Assembly (NCBI RefSeq): GCF_007741475.1
Contig: NZ_CP036261.1
Location: forward strand, 868,001-932,000
Reading direction: 5' to 3'
DNA: 64,000 nt
Source: Rosistilla ulvae
GTDB taxonomy: Bacteria > Planctomycetota > Planctomycetia > Pirellulales > Pirellulaceae
Positions 44,630 through 54,894 of this stretch are shown here, in pieces (position 1 is the first letter of the stretch; every line of letters begins with the position of its first letter). Both the position numbers and the translations under genes were made by a program. Under the pieces are notes generated by a model that did no database searches, was not told the DNA's origin, and was given only the letters and a program-made list of their open reading frames with translations.

Positions 44630-46822
44630 CTAATCCTTGAACATGAACTCGGGGGTGTTGAGCAAAGCCCACATCAAATCTTGAATCGCATCGCGGCGAG
44701 CTGCCGGATCGGTTTCACCACCTGCAAACAGCGAGACGCCAAACTTGGTTTCGACTTCGTCGGGCAAGCGGCTGTAGGTCGACAAATACAGTTGACGGAC
44801 GACCTGTTCTGGCGTCAGATCGCTCTTGGCCAGTTCGGCCGCACGGCCCGAATCGGAAGTGATCTTGGCCTGCATCGTTTTGGAATTCATCAGATGCAAG
44901 GTCTGCGTCACCGTCGTCTGTTCCTGTCTTTCGCTGGGTGGATCTTGGTTTGGATCGGGGCGGCCAAAGGCGTCTAAGAACTGCGAGCTGATCCGGTGGG
45001 TCCAGATCTCTTTGGCGCTGCTGCCGGCTGGCATGCCGGTGAAGCTGTCTTCGACACCTGTCACTTCGGCGACCGAATCCATCAACACTTCGGCTCGCAA
45101 TCGTTGGCGATAACGACGCGAGAAATTGCGGGTGTCACCGACGTTTCGCTCGTTCGGCACGCTGTCCAACGAATAGACAGCCGAAGCGGCGATCGCTCGG
45201 ATCAGCTCTTGGATGTCGAAGCCCGATTCGCGGAAATGATCGGCCAACGCTTCCAACAGCGGTCCGTTGGATGGCGGGTTGGTCGCTCGCAAATCGTCGA
45301 CAGGTTCGACGATTCCGCGGCCCATCATGTCAGCCCAAACACGATTCGCCATCGTTTGAGCGAAGTAGTCGTTTTCGGGGCTGGTAATCCAAGCTGCCAT
45401 CGCGACGCGGGTGTCTTTGTCGTCGGCACCAACGTCAGCTGTCCCGAACAATGGAGCTGGCTCCAGCGATTCGCCGGTCGTCGGATGTTTGACGGTTCCC
45501 TTCTTGGCGGCGTAGACGATCTCTTCGCTTCCGGAAATCGGCGGCGACACTCCCCTGCCCTTGCGGCCTAAGCCGGCGAAGTAGGAGGCGAAGCTGTAGA
45601 AGTCGTGTTGGCTCCACTTCTCAAACGGATGATGGTGGCACTTGGCGCATTCCAGTCGGATGCCCAGGAACAACTGAGTCGTGATCGTTGTTAATTCGTC
45701 GGGCGATCGACGATCGCGGAACAGCGTCACCGCACCGTTGTGGAACGTGCTTCCTTGGGCGGTCAGCAGTTCCCGAACGAACTGATCCCACGGCATGTTG
45801 TTGCGGAAACGCTCGCGGATCCAGAGGTCGTAATTCAGCACCGCCTTGATTCCGACGCGGTACGGATTGGGCCGCAGCAGATCGGCCCACTTGTTCGCCC
45901 AGTGCTCTGCATATTCGGGACGCTGCAGCAGATCGTCGATCAGATTCAAACGCTTGGTCGACGAGGGGTCGTCCAAAAACGCTGTCGCTTCGTCGGCGGT
46001 CGGCAAGCGGCCGATGATGTCGGTGTAAACGCGACGCATGAACTTGGCATCGTCGACCGGTGCCGAGGGAGTGATCCCCAGCGACTGCAGTTTGTTCCAG
46101 ACGTGATCGTCGATGAAGTTATTGCGTGGCAGGTCGGCATAAAGTTCGTCGGGGACATCGCCAGCCAACGGGATCGCGACGTTGCAGGTCGCGATCACGT
46201 TCATGTATCGGACCATGATCGCCGCTTCGCCTGGCAGCGAACCAGCTCGCACGACGCCGTCGTCGCCAACCGCTACGGTTGCGCTTTCATTCGATTGGTA
46301 CATCGCCATCGCGGTGACGTCTTGCTGCGTGCCGTTGCTGTAGTGAGCGGTGACAACCAACGGCAGCGATTCGCCTGGCTTCAGGAACTTCTGCGTCGGC
46401 GAGACCGTCACCTGGTCCAGGTTCGGTTCTTCGGGCAGATTCCGCGGCATGCCCGATTCGATCCAACGCAGCAGCGTTCGGTATTCGTCGCTATTTTCGT
46501 CCATCTTTCTACCGCCGCCATGCGGCAGTTCGCCGGTGGCTTTGAGCAACAGTAGGCTCTCGCGCGGCGAGGTCGGAAAGACGCGGCGGCCGCGGGCATC
46601 CCGAGCGATCGCGTTGTAATCGAAATTGGAATCGAAGCCGAGCAACGACAACTGGAAACCGTTTTGGCCGTTCTGTTTGCCGTGGCAAGGACCGGTGCTG
46701 CAACCGCGAGCAGCGAGAATCGGCTGGACCTCTAGCTCAAAGCTGACAGGTTGTGCAGCAACATTCTGCACCGTCAGCCATAAGGCAAGGAGCATCCAAA
46801 GCGGAAGTGCGTAGGTAGGCAT
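44630..46822 (-). CDS. DUF1549/DUF1553 planctomycete cytochrome-like protein
   Basis: 730 residues from the ATG giving MPTYALPLWMLL (signal peptide to about AQP). N-terminal segment with GCSTGPCHGKQNG, a C-X4-CH variant of the haem-binding motif; a BIG2-like domain about residues 110-220 (VTVSPTQKFLKPGESLPLVV); DUF1549 with LECAKCHHHPFEKW (a CxxCH motif); and DUF1553 (FAQTMANRVWADMMGRGIVEP, LHLMNSKTMQAKI). These proteins are planctomycete-specific, predicted c-type cytochrome-like envelope proteins of unknown substrate. First gene of the cluster with DUF1501 and PPC genes. Confidence 0.88.
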   Translation of the reverse strand: MPTYALPLWMLLALWLTVQNVAAQPVSFELEVQPILAARGCSTGPCHGKQNGQNGFQLSLLGFDSNFDYNAIARDARGRRVFPTSPRESLLLLKATGELPHGGGRKMDENSDEYRTLLRWIESGMPRNLPEEPNLDQVTVSPTQKFLKPGESLPLVVTAHYSNGTQQDVTAMAMYQSNESATVAVGDDGVVRAGSLPGEAAIMVRYMNVIATCNVAIPLAGDVPDELYADLPRNNFIDDHVWNKLQSLGITPSAPVDDAKFMRRVYTDIIGRLPTADEATAFLDDPSSTKRLNLIDDLLQRPEYAEHWANKWADLLRPNPYRVGIKAVLNYDLWIRERFRNNMPWDQFVRELLTAQGSTFHNGAVTLFRDRRSPDELTTITTQLFLGIRLECAKCHHHPFEKWSQHDFYSFASYFAGLGRKGRGVSPPISGSEEIVYAAKKGTVKHPTTGESLEPAPLFGTADVGADDKDTRVAMAAWITSPENDYFAQTMANRVWADMMGRGIVEPVDDLRATNPPSNGPLLEALADHFRESGFDIQELIRAIAASAVYSLDSVPNERNVGDTRNFSRRYRQRLRAEVLMDSVAEVTGVEDSFTGMPAGSSAKEIWTHRISSQFLDAFGRPDPNQDPPSERQEQTTVTQTLHLMNSKTMQAKITSDSGRAAELAKSDLTPEQVVRQLYLSTYSRLPDEVETKFGVSLFAGGETDPAARRDAIQDLMWALLNTPEFMFKD

Positions 46823-46989
46823 GGGCGGGATGGGGGTAGGAGGGAACGTCTGATTATAGTCGCTCCCGACGGCGACAAGCAAGCAGAATCGGTCACTTCG
46901 ACTCGCTTGTCGCTTCAGGTGGGGTGGCGCATGTGCACCGCTGCTTGCAGTCGAAACAGCGGGCACGGGCTGGGATCGTAGCCCGAGGA

Positions 46990-49032
46990 CTACCAGATTT
47001 TCACGCGGCGATCGGCCGGAATGAACATCTTGTCGCCTGGTTTAATGTCAAACGCTTTGTAAAACGCATCCATGTTGCTGACGATTCCATTAACTCGGTA
47101 TCGGCTGGGCGAGTGCGGGTCGACCACTAAACGCCGGCGTAATTCCGGTTCTCGGTAGTGCCGTGGCCATACCTGGGCCCAACCGATGAACAGGCGTTGA
47201 TCGCCGGTGAGTCCATCGATGACGGGAGCCGGCTTGCCTTCGAGCGACATTTGGTAGGCGGTGTAGGCGACGTTCAGGCCGCCGAGATCGCCGATGTTTT
47301 CGCCCAGCGTCAGTTCGCCGTTGACCGACATGTCGGGGAACGGTTTGTATTGGCTGAACTGTTCGACTAGCCCTTGGCTCCGTTTTTCGAACTCGCTGCG
47401 GTCGCTTTCGTTCCACCAGTTGCGAAGGTTACCATCGCCGTCGTACTTGCTTCCCTTGTCGTCGAAGCCGTGGCTAAGTTCATGGCCGATCACCGATCCG
47501 ATGCCGCCGTAATTGACAGCGTCGTCGGCTTCCAGATTAAAGAATGGTGGTTGCAGGATCGCCGCCGGAAAAACGATCTCGTTCATGACGGGGTTGTAAT
47601 AGGCGTTGATCGTCTGCGGCGACATGTGCCATTCGTGCGGATCGATCGGTCCACCCAGCTTGTCGACCTCGCGAGCATGTTCGACTTCGGCGGCTCGCAT
47701 CACGTTCTCAAACAGTTCGTCCGGCTTGATCTCCAACTTGCTGTAGTCTTTCCATTGGTCGGGGTAACCAATTTTGGTTCTGAACTTCGACAGCTTCTCG
47801 TGAGCTTGCAGCTTGGTTGGCGGAGTCATCCATTCTAGTTGATCGATCCGCTTGGCAAACGCAGCTTTCAGATTCTCGACCAGTTCGGTCATCCGTTGCT
47901 TGGCTTGGGGCGTGAAGTGCTTGTCGACGTACAGTTTGCCGACCAGTTCGCTCAACGTGCCGCCGGTCGCTTCGACCCCTCGCTTCCACATCGGTTGTTG
48001 TTCTCCCACGCCGCTGATCACGGTGTCGTGGAAATCGAAGTGGATCTTTTCGATATCAGAACTCAGGACTGGCGCCAGCGAATCGGCGACATGAAACGCC
48101 ATGTACGCTTGCCATACTTGCAGCGATTCTTGGTCGAACAGTTCGTTGACAGCTTCGAGAAAGCTCGGCTGCCGCACGACATAGTTTTCGATCCGGTCGA
48201 CGTCGGTGACTTCGGCGAACTTCTCGAATTGCAGATGCTTCAGCGTCTTGGCCAAGTCGCCGCTGGAGACCTTGTTATAGGTCTTGATCGGATCGCGGTT
48301 GGCAACCTTGGTCCACTGAGCTTCCGCCAGCTTGGTTTCCAGAGCGACGATCTGCGGCGCGGCGGCTTCGGGATCGGGGTAACCGACAGCGGTCAACAGT
48401 TTGACGATGTAATCGGGGAACGCTTCGCGAACCCGCACGTACATCGTATCGTCTTCCAAGTAATAATCGCGGTCGGGCAACGTGGTCCCGTGCTGCGAGA
48501 AGTAAACGGTGTAGTTAGCCGAATCGCGGGCGTCGGGCGAGACATAATAACCGACAGGTTGGGAGATCCCTTGCCGCGACAATTGAGCCATCAGCACGGC
48601 CAGCTTGGCTTTGGTGTCGGCTTGCTCGATTTGTTTCAACAGCGGCGCCAGCGGTTTGGCGCCTCGCTTGTTACGCGTTTCGATATCGATATACGACGTG
48701 TAGAAGTCGCCCACCTTTTGAGCGTCCGATCCGGCGGGGCGATCGGTCGCCTCGGCAGCTTCCTGGATCATCGTGCGGACCGCTTCTTGGGTCTGATCGT
48801 TGAGCATCGTGAAGACGCCGTAGTTCGATTCGTCTCCGGGCAGCGGATGTTTCTTTAACCAACCCTCGTTGATGTACTCGTAGAAGTCAGCCCCCGCAGT
48901 GACGGTGTCGCTGAAATTGGTTGTGTCGATCCCCGACAGCAGTTTGGTCTGGGCGGAGACCGAACGCGTGGTCGATACGGTCGCAAGAGCGAGCGTTAGG
49001 AACAGGCAGAGCGTGCGAGTCATGATCCTCAT
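46990..49032 (-). CDS. M13-family zinc metallopeptidase (neprilysin/PepO-like)
   Basis: 680 residues, the usual M13 length. Signal peptide (to about SVSAQ). The zinc motif HExxH is HELSH (H517, E518, H521), the third ligand lies in GENIGDLGG, and NAYYNP plus FPAAILQPPFF are substrate-side blocks; the C-terminus KIW fits the family. These enzymes cut short peptides outside the cytoplasmic membrane. Start could be the Met three residues downstream. It is divergent from the giant surface protein gene, separated by an 870-base region with repeats. Confidence 0.9.
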   Translation of the reverse strand: MRIMTRTLCLFLTLALATVSTTRSVSAQTKLLSGIDTTNFSDTVTAGADFYEYINEGWLKKHPLPGDESNYGVFTMLNDQTQEAVRTMIQEAAEATDRPAGSDAQKVGDFYTSYIDIETRNKRGAKPLAPLLKQIEQADTKAKLAVLMAQLSRQGISQPVGYYVSPDARDSANYTVYFSQHGTTLPDRDYYLEDDTMYVRVREAFPDYIVKLLTAVGYPDPEAAAPQIVALETKLAEAQWTKVANRDPIKTYNKVSSGDLAKTLKHLQFEKFAEVTDVDRIENYVVRQPSFLEAVNELFDQESLQVWQAYMAFHVADSLAPVLSSDIEKIHFDFHDTVISGVGEQQPMWKRGVEATGGTLSELVGKLYVDKHFTPQAKQRMTELVENLKAAFAKRIDQLEWMTPPTKLQAHEKLSKFRTKIGYPDQWKDYSKLEIKPDELFENVMRAAEVEHAREVDKLGGPIDPHEWHMSPQTINAYYNPVMNEIVFPAAILQPPFFNLEADDAVNYGGIGSVIGHELSHGFDDKGSKYDGDGNLRNWWNESDRSEFEKRSQGLVEQFSQYKPFPDMSVNGELTLGENIGDLGGLNVAYTAYQMSLEGKPAPVIDGLTGDQRLFIGWAQVWPRHYREPELRRRLVVDPHSPSRYRVNGIVSNMDAFYKAFDIKPGDKMFIPADRRVKIW

Positions 49033-49902
49033 CCGTGTTGGAAAGTTTTACGTTTTCGAAGTTCGGCGGTTGCCGCGAACTTGTAGATTCTACGGCCATT
49101 GGAGGGATCGGCCAACATGCAGCCGCAATTGCTTGCATCGCCCGAAAGCATCGGTTGTTGGAGAGGAGTGAACGAGCGAAGCGTCGTTCGGCGAGGGGAC
49201 GCTCTTAATTGTAGTACTGCGTCGTGGAAGCGGCGCCGTCCGCCCTCACCGAAAAAAATTCGCTGAAGGCTCGTGACTCGACCCTCCCGCCTCTTCCGAG
49301 CGGGTGAAGTTCGGAACTGCAGTAGTCGCGAAGCGACGACATGTAATAGCCGGGGACGCAAGTCCCTGGTTCTCACAGAAACAGCGTGCCACCGTAGTCG
49401 CGAAGCGACGGCATCAGATGCGATTCGTTCACCTGTCGTCGCTTCGCGACTGGGCTTGGGCGTGCTACATCATCTTATTTTCCAGGGAGTTGCGTCCCTG
49501 GCTTCTACCTGCCGTGCGTCGCCACTGCACGGGCTCCTTTGCTGATCGGAGATGTCGTCAGAATGAGGACGCGACGTGGCGTGCTGGCCGTTGAGAAGGC
49601 CTTGTCGCCGGCGTGATTTGGGAACTTTTTGCGCCCAATCCCGTCAGAAATACATCTCTTTTGCGGCATGACAGGTCGGAATGTGCTGACTAAATCGTGC
49701 AGTTCCGATTGCGCAAACTACGCAATGAATAGGGATTGAGAGGATCCCTTTGGTCCTGTCGCAAGAAAATTCCCGATTGAGTGAGATTGGGTGAGTTGCG
49801 CGGTTCGGTATTTCCGTCCTGTATTAAGCTTGGAGGACGGCACTGACGACCTGAATTCGCTCGTCCCTGGTGGATTTTTTCCTGATTGAACTGCTGATTG
49901 CT
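49033..49902. other. 870-base divergent intergenic region
   Basis: No gene seen. It contains a block of palindromic repeats (49325-49501), a 6-bp stem hairpin at 49708-49726 and a 7-bp stem hairpin (CCGTCCT / AGGACGG) at 49814-49840, about 60 bases before the giant gene's start and thus possibly in its leader. Promoters for both flanking genes must be here, but none can be named with confidence. Confidence 0.6.
49325..49501. repeat. Second locus of the GTCGC/CCTGGGA palindrome family
   Basis: Contains GTCGC-GAA-GCGAC at 49325-49337 and 49397-49409, its inverse GTCGC-TTC-GCGAC at 49438-49450, and the longer palindromes CCGGGGAC-GCAA-GTCCCTGG at 49350-49369 and CCAGGGA-GTTGCG-TCCCTGG at 49482-49501. 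Against the CCTGGGA/TCCCAGG stem at 22.9 kb the last one carries a paired T-A to A-T change that preserves pairing. Confidence 0.85.
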
Positions 49903-52900
49903 ATGACAAAACGATCGTCCGAATCTCGCAAGCCACAAAGCAAGTCTCGTCTGCGCCGTTGGATTCATTCCATTATCGGGCAATCCGACGCGCGAAGCAG
50001 CGGTTCTCGTTATTTGCGGCTGGAACCGTTGGAGCATCGGCAGTTGATGGCAGGCGACGTCGATCTGCTGCCACCGATCGCACCGGCAAGCGACGAAACG
50101 GTTCAATACGCGATGATGTCGACGACCGCCGCCGAAGGGGAAGCAACTCCCGAAGGCGAAGCGGCCCCCGATCTTGTCGCTTTTGCCAAAGCGCTCTCCG
50201 ATGGCGGAGTTGTCTTCTTCGGAGCGGCGTGGTGCCCGAACTGCACCGAGCAGAAGGAGTTGTTCGAAGACGGTCAGAACTATCTACCGTTTGTCGAAGT
50301 GACCAACCCCGATCACAGCCTCAATGCGACCGGCACCGCCGAAGGGATCTCCAGTTTCCCAACTTGGCGATTCCAGGATGGCACCGAGGTCGAAGGGGTT
50401 CTGTCGCTGGCCGATATCTCGCAACGCAGTGGCATCGCAATCCCGCAGGGAGAAACTCCCAGCTTTGTCCCCGTCGGCAATCAGAGCGTCGGCATCGGAT
50501 CTCCGCTGCATGTCCCAATCGACGCTTACGATCCCGATGGGCAACCGTTGACGGTAACTGTCACCAGTTCGGATCCGAATCTGTTGGAGGCTTCGGTGGT
50601 CAGCGGCAATCGCAGCTGGCGACTGAAGATCGCCGATTACGGCGAGATGGTCTTCGAGTTGTACGAACAGCGGGCCGAGCGGCCGACGTCGCGGATCATC
50701 GAATTGACCGAGGACGGATTTTACGACGGGATCACGTTCCATCGCATCTTAGACGATTTTGTCCTGCAGGCTGGCGATCCCTTAGCGCTGGGGTCTGGCG
50801 GTTCGGACCTGCCCGACTTCGACGATCAATTCCACGAGGATCTGCAGCACAACGCGACGGGCATCCTGTCGTACGCCAAGACCACCGACGACACCAACGA
50901 TTCGCAGTTCTTTATCACCGAAGGGGACTCGCGCCACCTCGATTTCAATCACTCGATCTTCGGGCAATTGGTCGAAGGGGAAGCGGTCCGCGAAGCGATC
51001 AGCGAGGTTCCGACCGACAGCAGCGGCCGGCTGACCACCGCATTCGCAAACGCTTTCGGGCAGATCACGATCGAAGAAGCGTCGATCTTCACCGACAACG
51101 AAAACTCAGTTGTCATGCTGAATCCGACCGGCAACGGGACCGGCCCGGTGAGCGTCACGATCACTGTCACCGACAGCGACGGGAACCAGACGTCGGAAGT
51201 GATCACGGTGAACGTGACCGCCGACAATCAACTGAACTCCAACGGCAAGCCGTTCCTGGGTGATCTGAGCGACATTGCCACGACCGCGGGACAAGCCGCC
51301 ACGATCCAATTGTCCAGCAGCGATGTCGAAGGGGATGCGGTCACCTACGCTGCGTTTAACGTCGGCACCGTTGGCTACACCACGTCGGTCAACCAATCGA
51401 CGGGCGAAGTTACCGTGACGCCGCCGGCCGGTTTTGTCGGTACGTTCGACGTGATGGTTGGTGTCAAAGCGGCCAGCAGCACGGTGACTCAAGCCGATTC
51501 GACTGCCTTCGATCTGCAGACCCTAAGCGTGACGGTGCAGGCATCGGCGCTGCAAGGTGTCAGCCTGGATGCGGCAAGCGACACCGGCGTCAGCAACAGC
51601 GACGGGATCACCAGCAGCACCAATCCAACGTTCACGATCACCGGCACCACAGCTGGTTCAACAGTCGAGTTGTTGTCGGGCAGCACGGTGATCGGATCGG
51701 CAGTCGCCACCGGCACGACGACTCAGATCACGACGACTCAATTGGCAGCCAACGGGAACGGCACTTATTCGATCTCGGCGCGGCAGACCAGCGGCGGGAC
51801 GACCAGCGCGGCGACCACACCGATCACCGTCGTCTACGACTCCTCGGCTCCTGCCGCGATCACGACGCAGATCGCGACTCAGGCGACTGTTGGTTCGCTG
51901 TACACGATCGATTTGGCGCAGGTCGAGGAAGGGACCGGGCTGATCTACTCCTTGGCCAATGGGCCTGCGGGGATGACGGTCGACGCGCAGTCCGGCGTGG
52001 TTTCTTGGACTCCAACAACGTCGCAACTGGGCGATCAGACGTTCTCGATCACGACGTCCGACCAAGCGGGAAACAGTCGCGACAATTCATATAGTGTCAA
52101 CGTGGGAAGTGAGACGACGGTCACGTTGGAGATGTCGTTCACCGATCTGGCGGGCAATCCGATCACTCAATTGCAGCGCGGGGATGAATTCCTGTTGAAC
52201 ATCACCGCGATCGACGAACGGACGTTCGAATCGCTCAAGGGTGTGGCGACAGCCTATTTGGATATCCTTTACAACCAGAACCTGGCCGAACCGGTGGGGA
52301 CGAAACTGACGATCGATCCGACCGACACGCCGGAAGATATCGCCGAATCCCCCTTCACGTTTACCTCTTCCTTCAACGACGCTCGGCTTGGCTCAGCAGC
52401 GACCCCAGGCTTGATCGATGAACTTGGTGCGTTTTCCACCAGCCCTCCCGGCCTGGTGGCTGGTTTGGTTTCGGTCCACTTCCGCGCCTCGAATGCGGGG
52501 ACGTTGGTCTTCACCGGGGATCCGGCCGACGGCAACGGCACCGACGTACTGGTCCACGGCAGCGACGATGAACTCGAGCCGTCGAAGGTAAACTTTGGTA
52601 GCGCATCGATCGAAATCGTTTCGACTTTTGTCGCCGCGGACGACATCTTCAACTTCGACGAAGATAGCTCGAACAACGCGATGGATGTATTGAGCAACGA
52701 TCAATTGCTGACATCCGGGACGACGCTGACGATCGTCAGCACCAGCACGCCGGTCAATGGCGGCACGGTGACGATCGTCGGAAATGGAGATTCGTTGTCG
52801 TACACTCCCGCGGCGAACATCAACGGAGCCGACGAGTTCACCTATACGGTGGAAGATCAGAATGGTGCCAGCCAAACCGTGACGGTTTCGGTCGGGTTGC

Positions 52901-54600
52901 AACCGGTCAACGATCCTCCGACTGCGGTCGACGATACGATCGACAACATCAATCGCGGCAGCACCGGGAATGTGTTGGAAGTGCTGGAAAACGACACGAT
53001 CACGCCAGATGAGAACGAGACTTTGCGAGTCGTTTCGGTGGGAACCACAAGCGCTGGTGGAACGGTCACCATCGGTTCTGGCGGCAATCATATTCAGTAC
53101 ACTCCGGCAGCCAACTTCTCCGGAACTGAGACCTTCACTTATACGATCAGCGATCGGACGACCGGTGGGCTGACAAGCACCGCCACGGTGACGGTCAACG
53201 TTTCCGCGTTAAGCACTGGAACGCATGCCTTTACCGTTGTCGAAGATGCCGCAGCGGCGTCGTTTGACGTGCTGACGGGCGACCGGGCCGCCAATCCCGA
53301 TGAAACCAATATCTCGCTGCAATCGATCGTTTCGACCTCCAACGGTGGCACCGCGCTGATCACCAGCGATGGCATGGTCCAATACACTCCGGCTGCCAAC
53401 TTCTTCGGTACCGAAACGGTCACCTACACCATTCGCAGCGATGACGGCGACACCGGAACCGGAACGATCACGTTTACCGTGACTGCCGTCAACGATCCGC
53501 CCGTGGCTGTCGCAGACACATTCCAGGTTGGCAAATCAGCGGGGGCGACGACGTTGGCCGTATTGGACAACGACACGATCGGGGTCGATGCCAACGAAAC
53601 GCTGACGATCACTTCGGTCAACGCAGGAAACCTGACTGGCACTTTGACGATCAGTTCCGACAATCAATCGTTGGTCTACACACCCAACGGAACGTTCACC
53701 GGGACCGAGACCTTCACCTATACGATCTCCGACAACAACGGCGGCGAAGCGACAGCTACGGTGACGCTCAATGTGCTCGATTATGTGCCACGCGACTTCA
53801 ACTTTACCGTCGAGAGCACGTTCTTGAACGCGTTTGGTTTCAACGTGACCCTGACCGGTACCGACGACTTTGGCAACGCAGTCAATTCGACGGTGACCGT
53901 CGATGCCGCCGGCACGTTCACCTTTGCCGATCAGGCACCGGGCAGCTACACGTTGACGGTTCCAGCGATTCCATTTTTGATTGGTGCCGAACAAGACCAA
54001 GTCTTCACGATCGAATCGGATATGGACGATGGCGATTACACCGCACCGACGATCGAGATCGGCGCGATGCATCCATCGTATATCGCGATCCGCGATTGGT
54101 TCGGCAGCACATCGCGGGAGAGCGTCGTCTTGGCGGTTGTCCAAGATGGTGATGCTCCAGGCTTTAATCTGCAGGTCTCCAAGTTGGCCACGGGGCTGAC
54201 CGATCCGGCGGTCGTGTTGAGCGACGATGGGTCTCAGGTGATCGTCACGGCTACCGTTTCCAACGCGTTGGCCTCTTCGGCGCTCGACGTCGATTCGGAA
54301 GCTGTCGACATGCGTGGCCAGCAGGGCGACTTTATGCTGCTCCGAGTTAATACGCCCGATGCGACCGAATTCACACCTGTCAGCAGTTCTTCGGCGGCCA
54401 GCGGCACTGCGGCGGCCGTCTTTGCCGAGGGCGAGGCGAGCAGTTCGGCGATGGTCTTGCCGCTCGGGTCGGCCGATATCTGGGGACAACAGGCCCCCAA
54501 TTCGCAGCCCTCCGACGATCTCTCTGGCGACGACGAGGAGGACGATGACGAAACCGTCGTCAACGACCTCGTGTTTGCTCAGATGGGCGATTTGAGCTGA
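49903..54600 (+). CDS. Giant extracellular protein: thioredoxin-like, cyclophilin and Ig/cadherin-like domains
   Basis: 1565 residues from ATG 49903 (GTG 49870 would add 11). Order: basic N-terminus and the planctomycete extracellular motif LRLEPLEHRQLMAGD (about 37-51); a thioredoxin-like domain with FFGAAWCPNC (C111, C114); a cyclophilin domain, about 235-395 (FHRILDDFVLQAGDP, SQFFITEGDSRHLDFNHSIFG), keeping the catalytic Arg, Phe and Gln but with His where cyclosporin-binding Trp sits; Ig-like and putative-Ig segments to about 740; a cohesin-like segment about 745-905; four Big_9/cadherin-like repeats about 908-1300; and an acidic tail ending VVNDLVFAQMGDLS. It likely acts at the cell surface; redox/isomerase roles are inferred from the domains. 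Confidence 0.85.
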   Translation: MTKRSSESRKPQSKSRLRRWIHSIIGQSDARSSGSRYLRLEPLEHRQLMAGDVDLLPPIAPASDETVQYAMMSTTAAEGEATPEGEAAPDLVAFAKALSDGGVVFFGAAWCPNCTEQKELFEDGQNYLPFVEVTNPDHSLNATGTAEGISSFPTWRFQDGTEVEGVLSLADISQRSGIAIPQGETPSFVPVGNQSVGIGSPLHVPIDAYDPDGQPLTVTVTSSDPNLLEASVVSGNRSWRLKIADYGEMVFELYEQRAERPTSRIIELTEDGFYDGITFHRILDDFVLQAGDPLALGSGGSDLPDFDDQFHEDLQHNATGILSYAKTTDDTNDSQFFITEGDSRHLDFNHSIFGQLVEGEAVREAISEVPTDSSGRLTTAFANAFGQITIEEASIFTDNENSVVMLNPTGNGTGPVSVTITVTDSDGNQTSEVITVNVTADNQLNSNGKPFLGDLSDIATTAGQAATIQLSSSDVEGDAVTYAAFNVGTVGYTTSVNQSTGEVTVTPPAGFVGTFDVMVGVKAASSTVTQADSTAFDLQTLSVTVQASALQGVSLDAASDTGVSNSDGITSSTNPTFTITGTTAGSTVELLSGSTVIGSAVATGTTTQITTTQLAANGNGTYSISARQTSGGTTSAATTPITVVYDSSAPAAITTQIATQATVGSLYTIDLAQVEEGTGLIYSLANGPAGMTVDAQSGVVSWTPTTSQLGDQTFSITTSDQAGNSRDNSYSVNVGSETTVTLEMSFTDLAGNPITQLQRGDEFLLNITAIDERTFESLKGVATAYLDILYNQNLAEPVGTKLTIDPTDTPEDIAESPFTFTSSFNDARLGSAATPGLIDELGAFSTSPPGLVAGLVSVHFRASNAGTLVFTGDPADGNGTDVLVHGSDDELEPSKVNFGSASIEIVSTFVAADDIFNFDEDSSNNAMDVLSNDQLLTSGTTLTIVSTSTPVNGGTVTIVGNGDSLSYTPAANINGADEFTYTVEDQNGASQTVTVSVGLQPVNDPPTAVDDTIDNINRGSTGNVLEVLENDTITPDENETLRVVSVGTTSAGGTVTIGSGGNHIQYTPAANFSGTETFTYTISDRTTGGLTSTATVTVNVSALSTGTHAFTVVEDAAAASFDVLTGDRAANPDETNISLQSIVSTSNGGTALITSDGMVQYTPAANFFGTETVTYTIRSDDGDTGTGTITFTVTAVNDPPVAVADTFQVGKSAGATTLAVLDNDTIGVDANETLTITSVNAGNLTGTLTISSDNQSLVYTPNGTFTGTETFTYTISDNNGGEATATVTLNVLDYVPRDFNFTVESTFLNAFGFNVTLTGTDDFGNAVNSTVTVDAAGTFTFADQAPGSYTLTVPAIPFLIGAEQDQVFTIESDMDDGDYTAPTIEIGAMHPSYIAIRDWFGSTSRESVVLAVVQDGDAPGFNLQVSKLATGLTDPAVVLSDDGSQVIVTATVSNALASSALDVDSEAVDMRGQQGDFMLLRVNTPDATEFTPVSSSSAASGTAAAVFAEGEASSSAMVLPLGSADIWGQQAPNSQPSDDLSGDDEEDDDETVVNDLVFAQMGDLS

Positions 54601-54894
54601 GCCGAGAGTCTTTGCGGTAGCTGTGGCACTGCGGGATCGAAATACTGCAGAATCCAGGCTCAGCGGCGGTTTGACGCGGAATTCCCCTCTGTCGGGTGGG
54701 GTCTTTCTCGCAGTGGCGTCGATCTCCGCGTAAATCGATGCTCGGAATGCTAAAAAGCTGGAAAATGCAGGGTTTCCGTGACGCAGCGACTTGCGGAAAC
54801 AGGACTTCCCGACGTAATCTTTGCCAATTCCCGTAAAGGTAGCAAACATTACGAAACGTATTTAAACACCTTCTATCGATAGAAAGGACCATTC

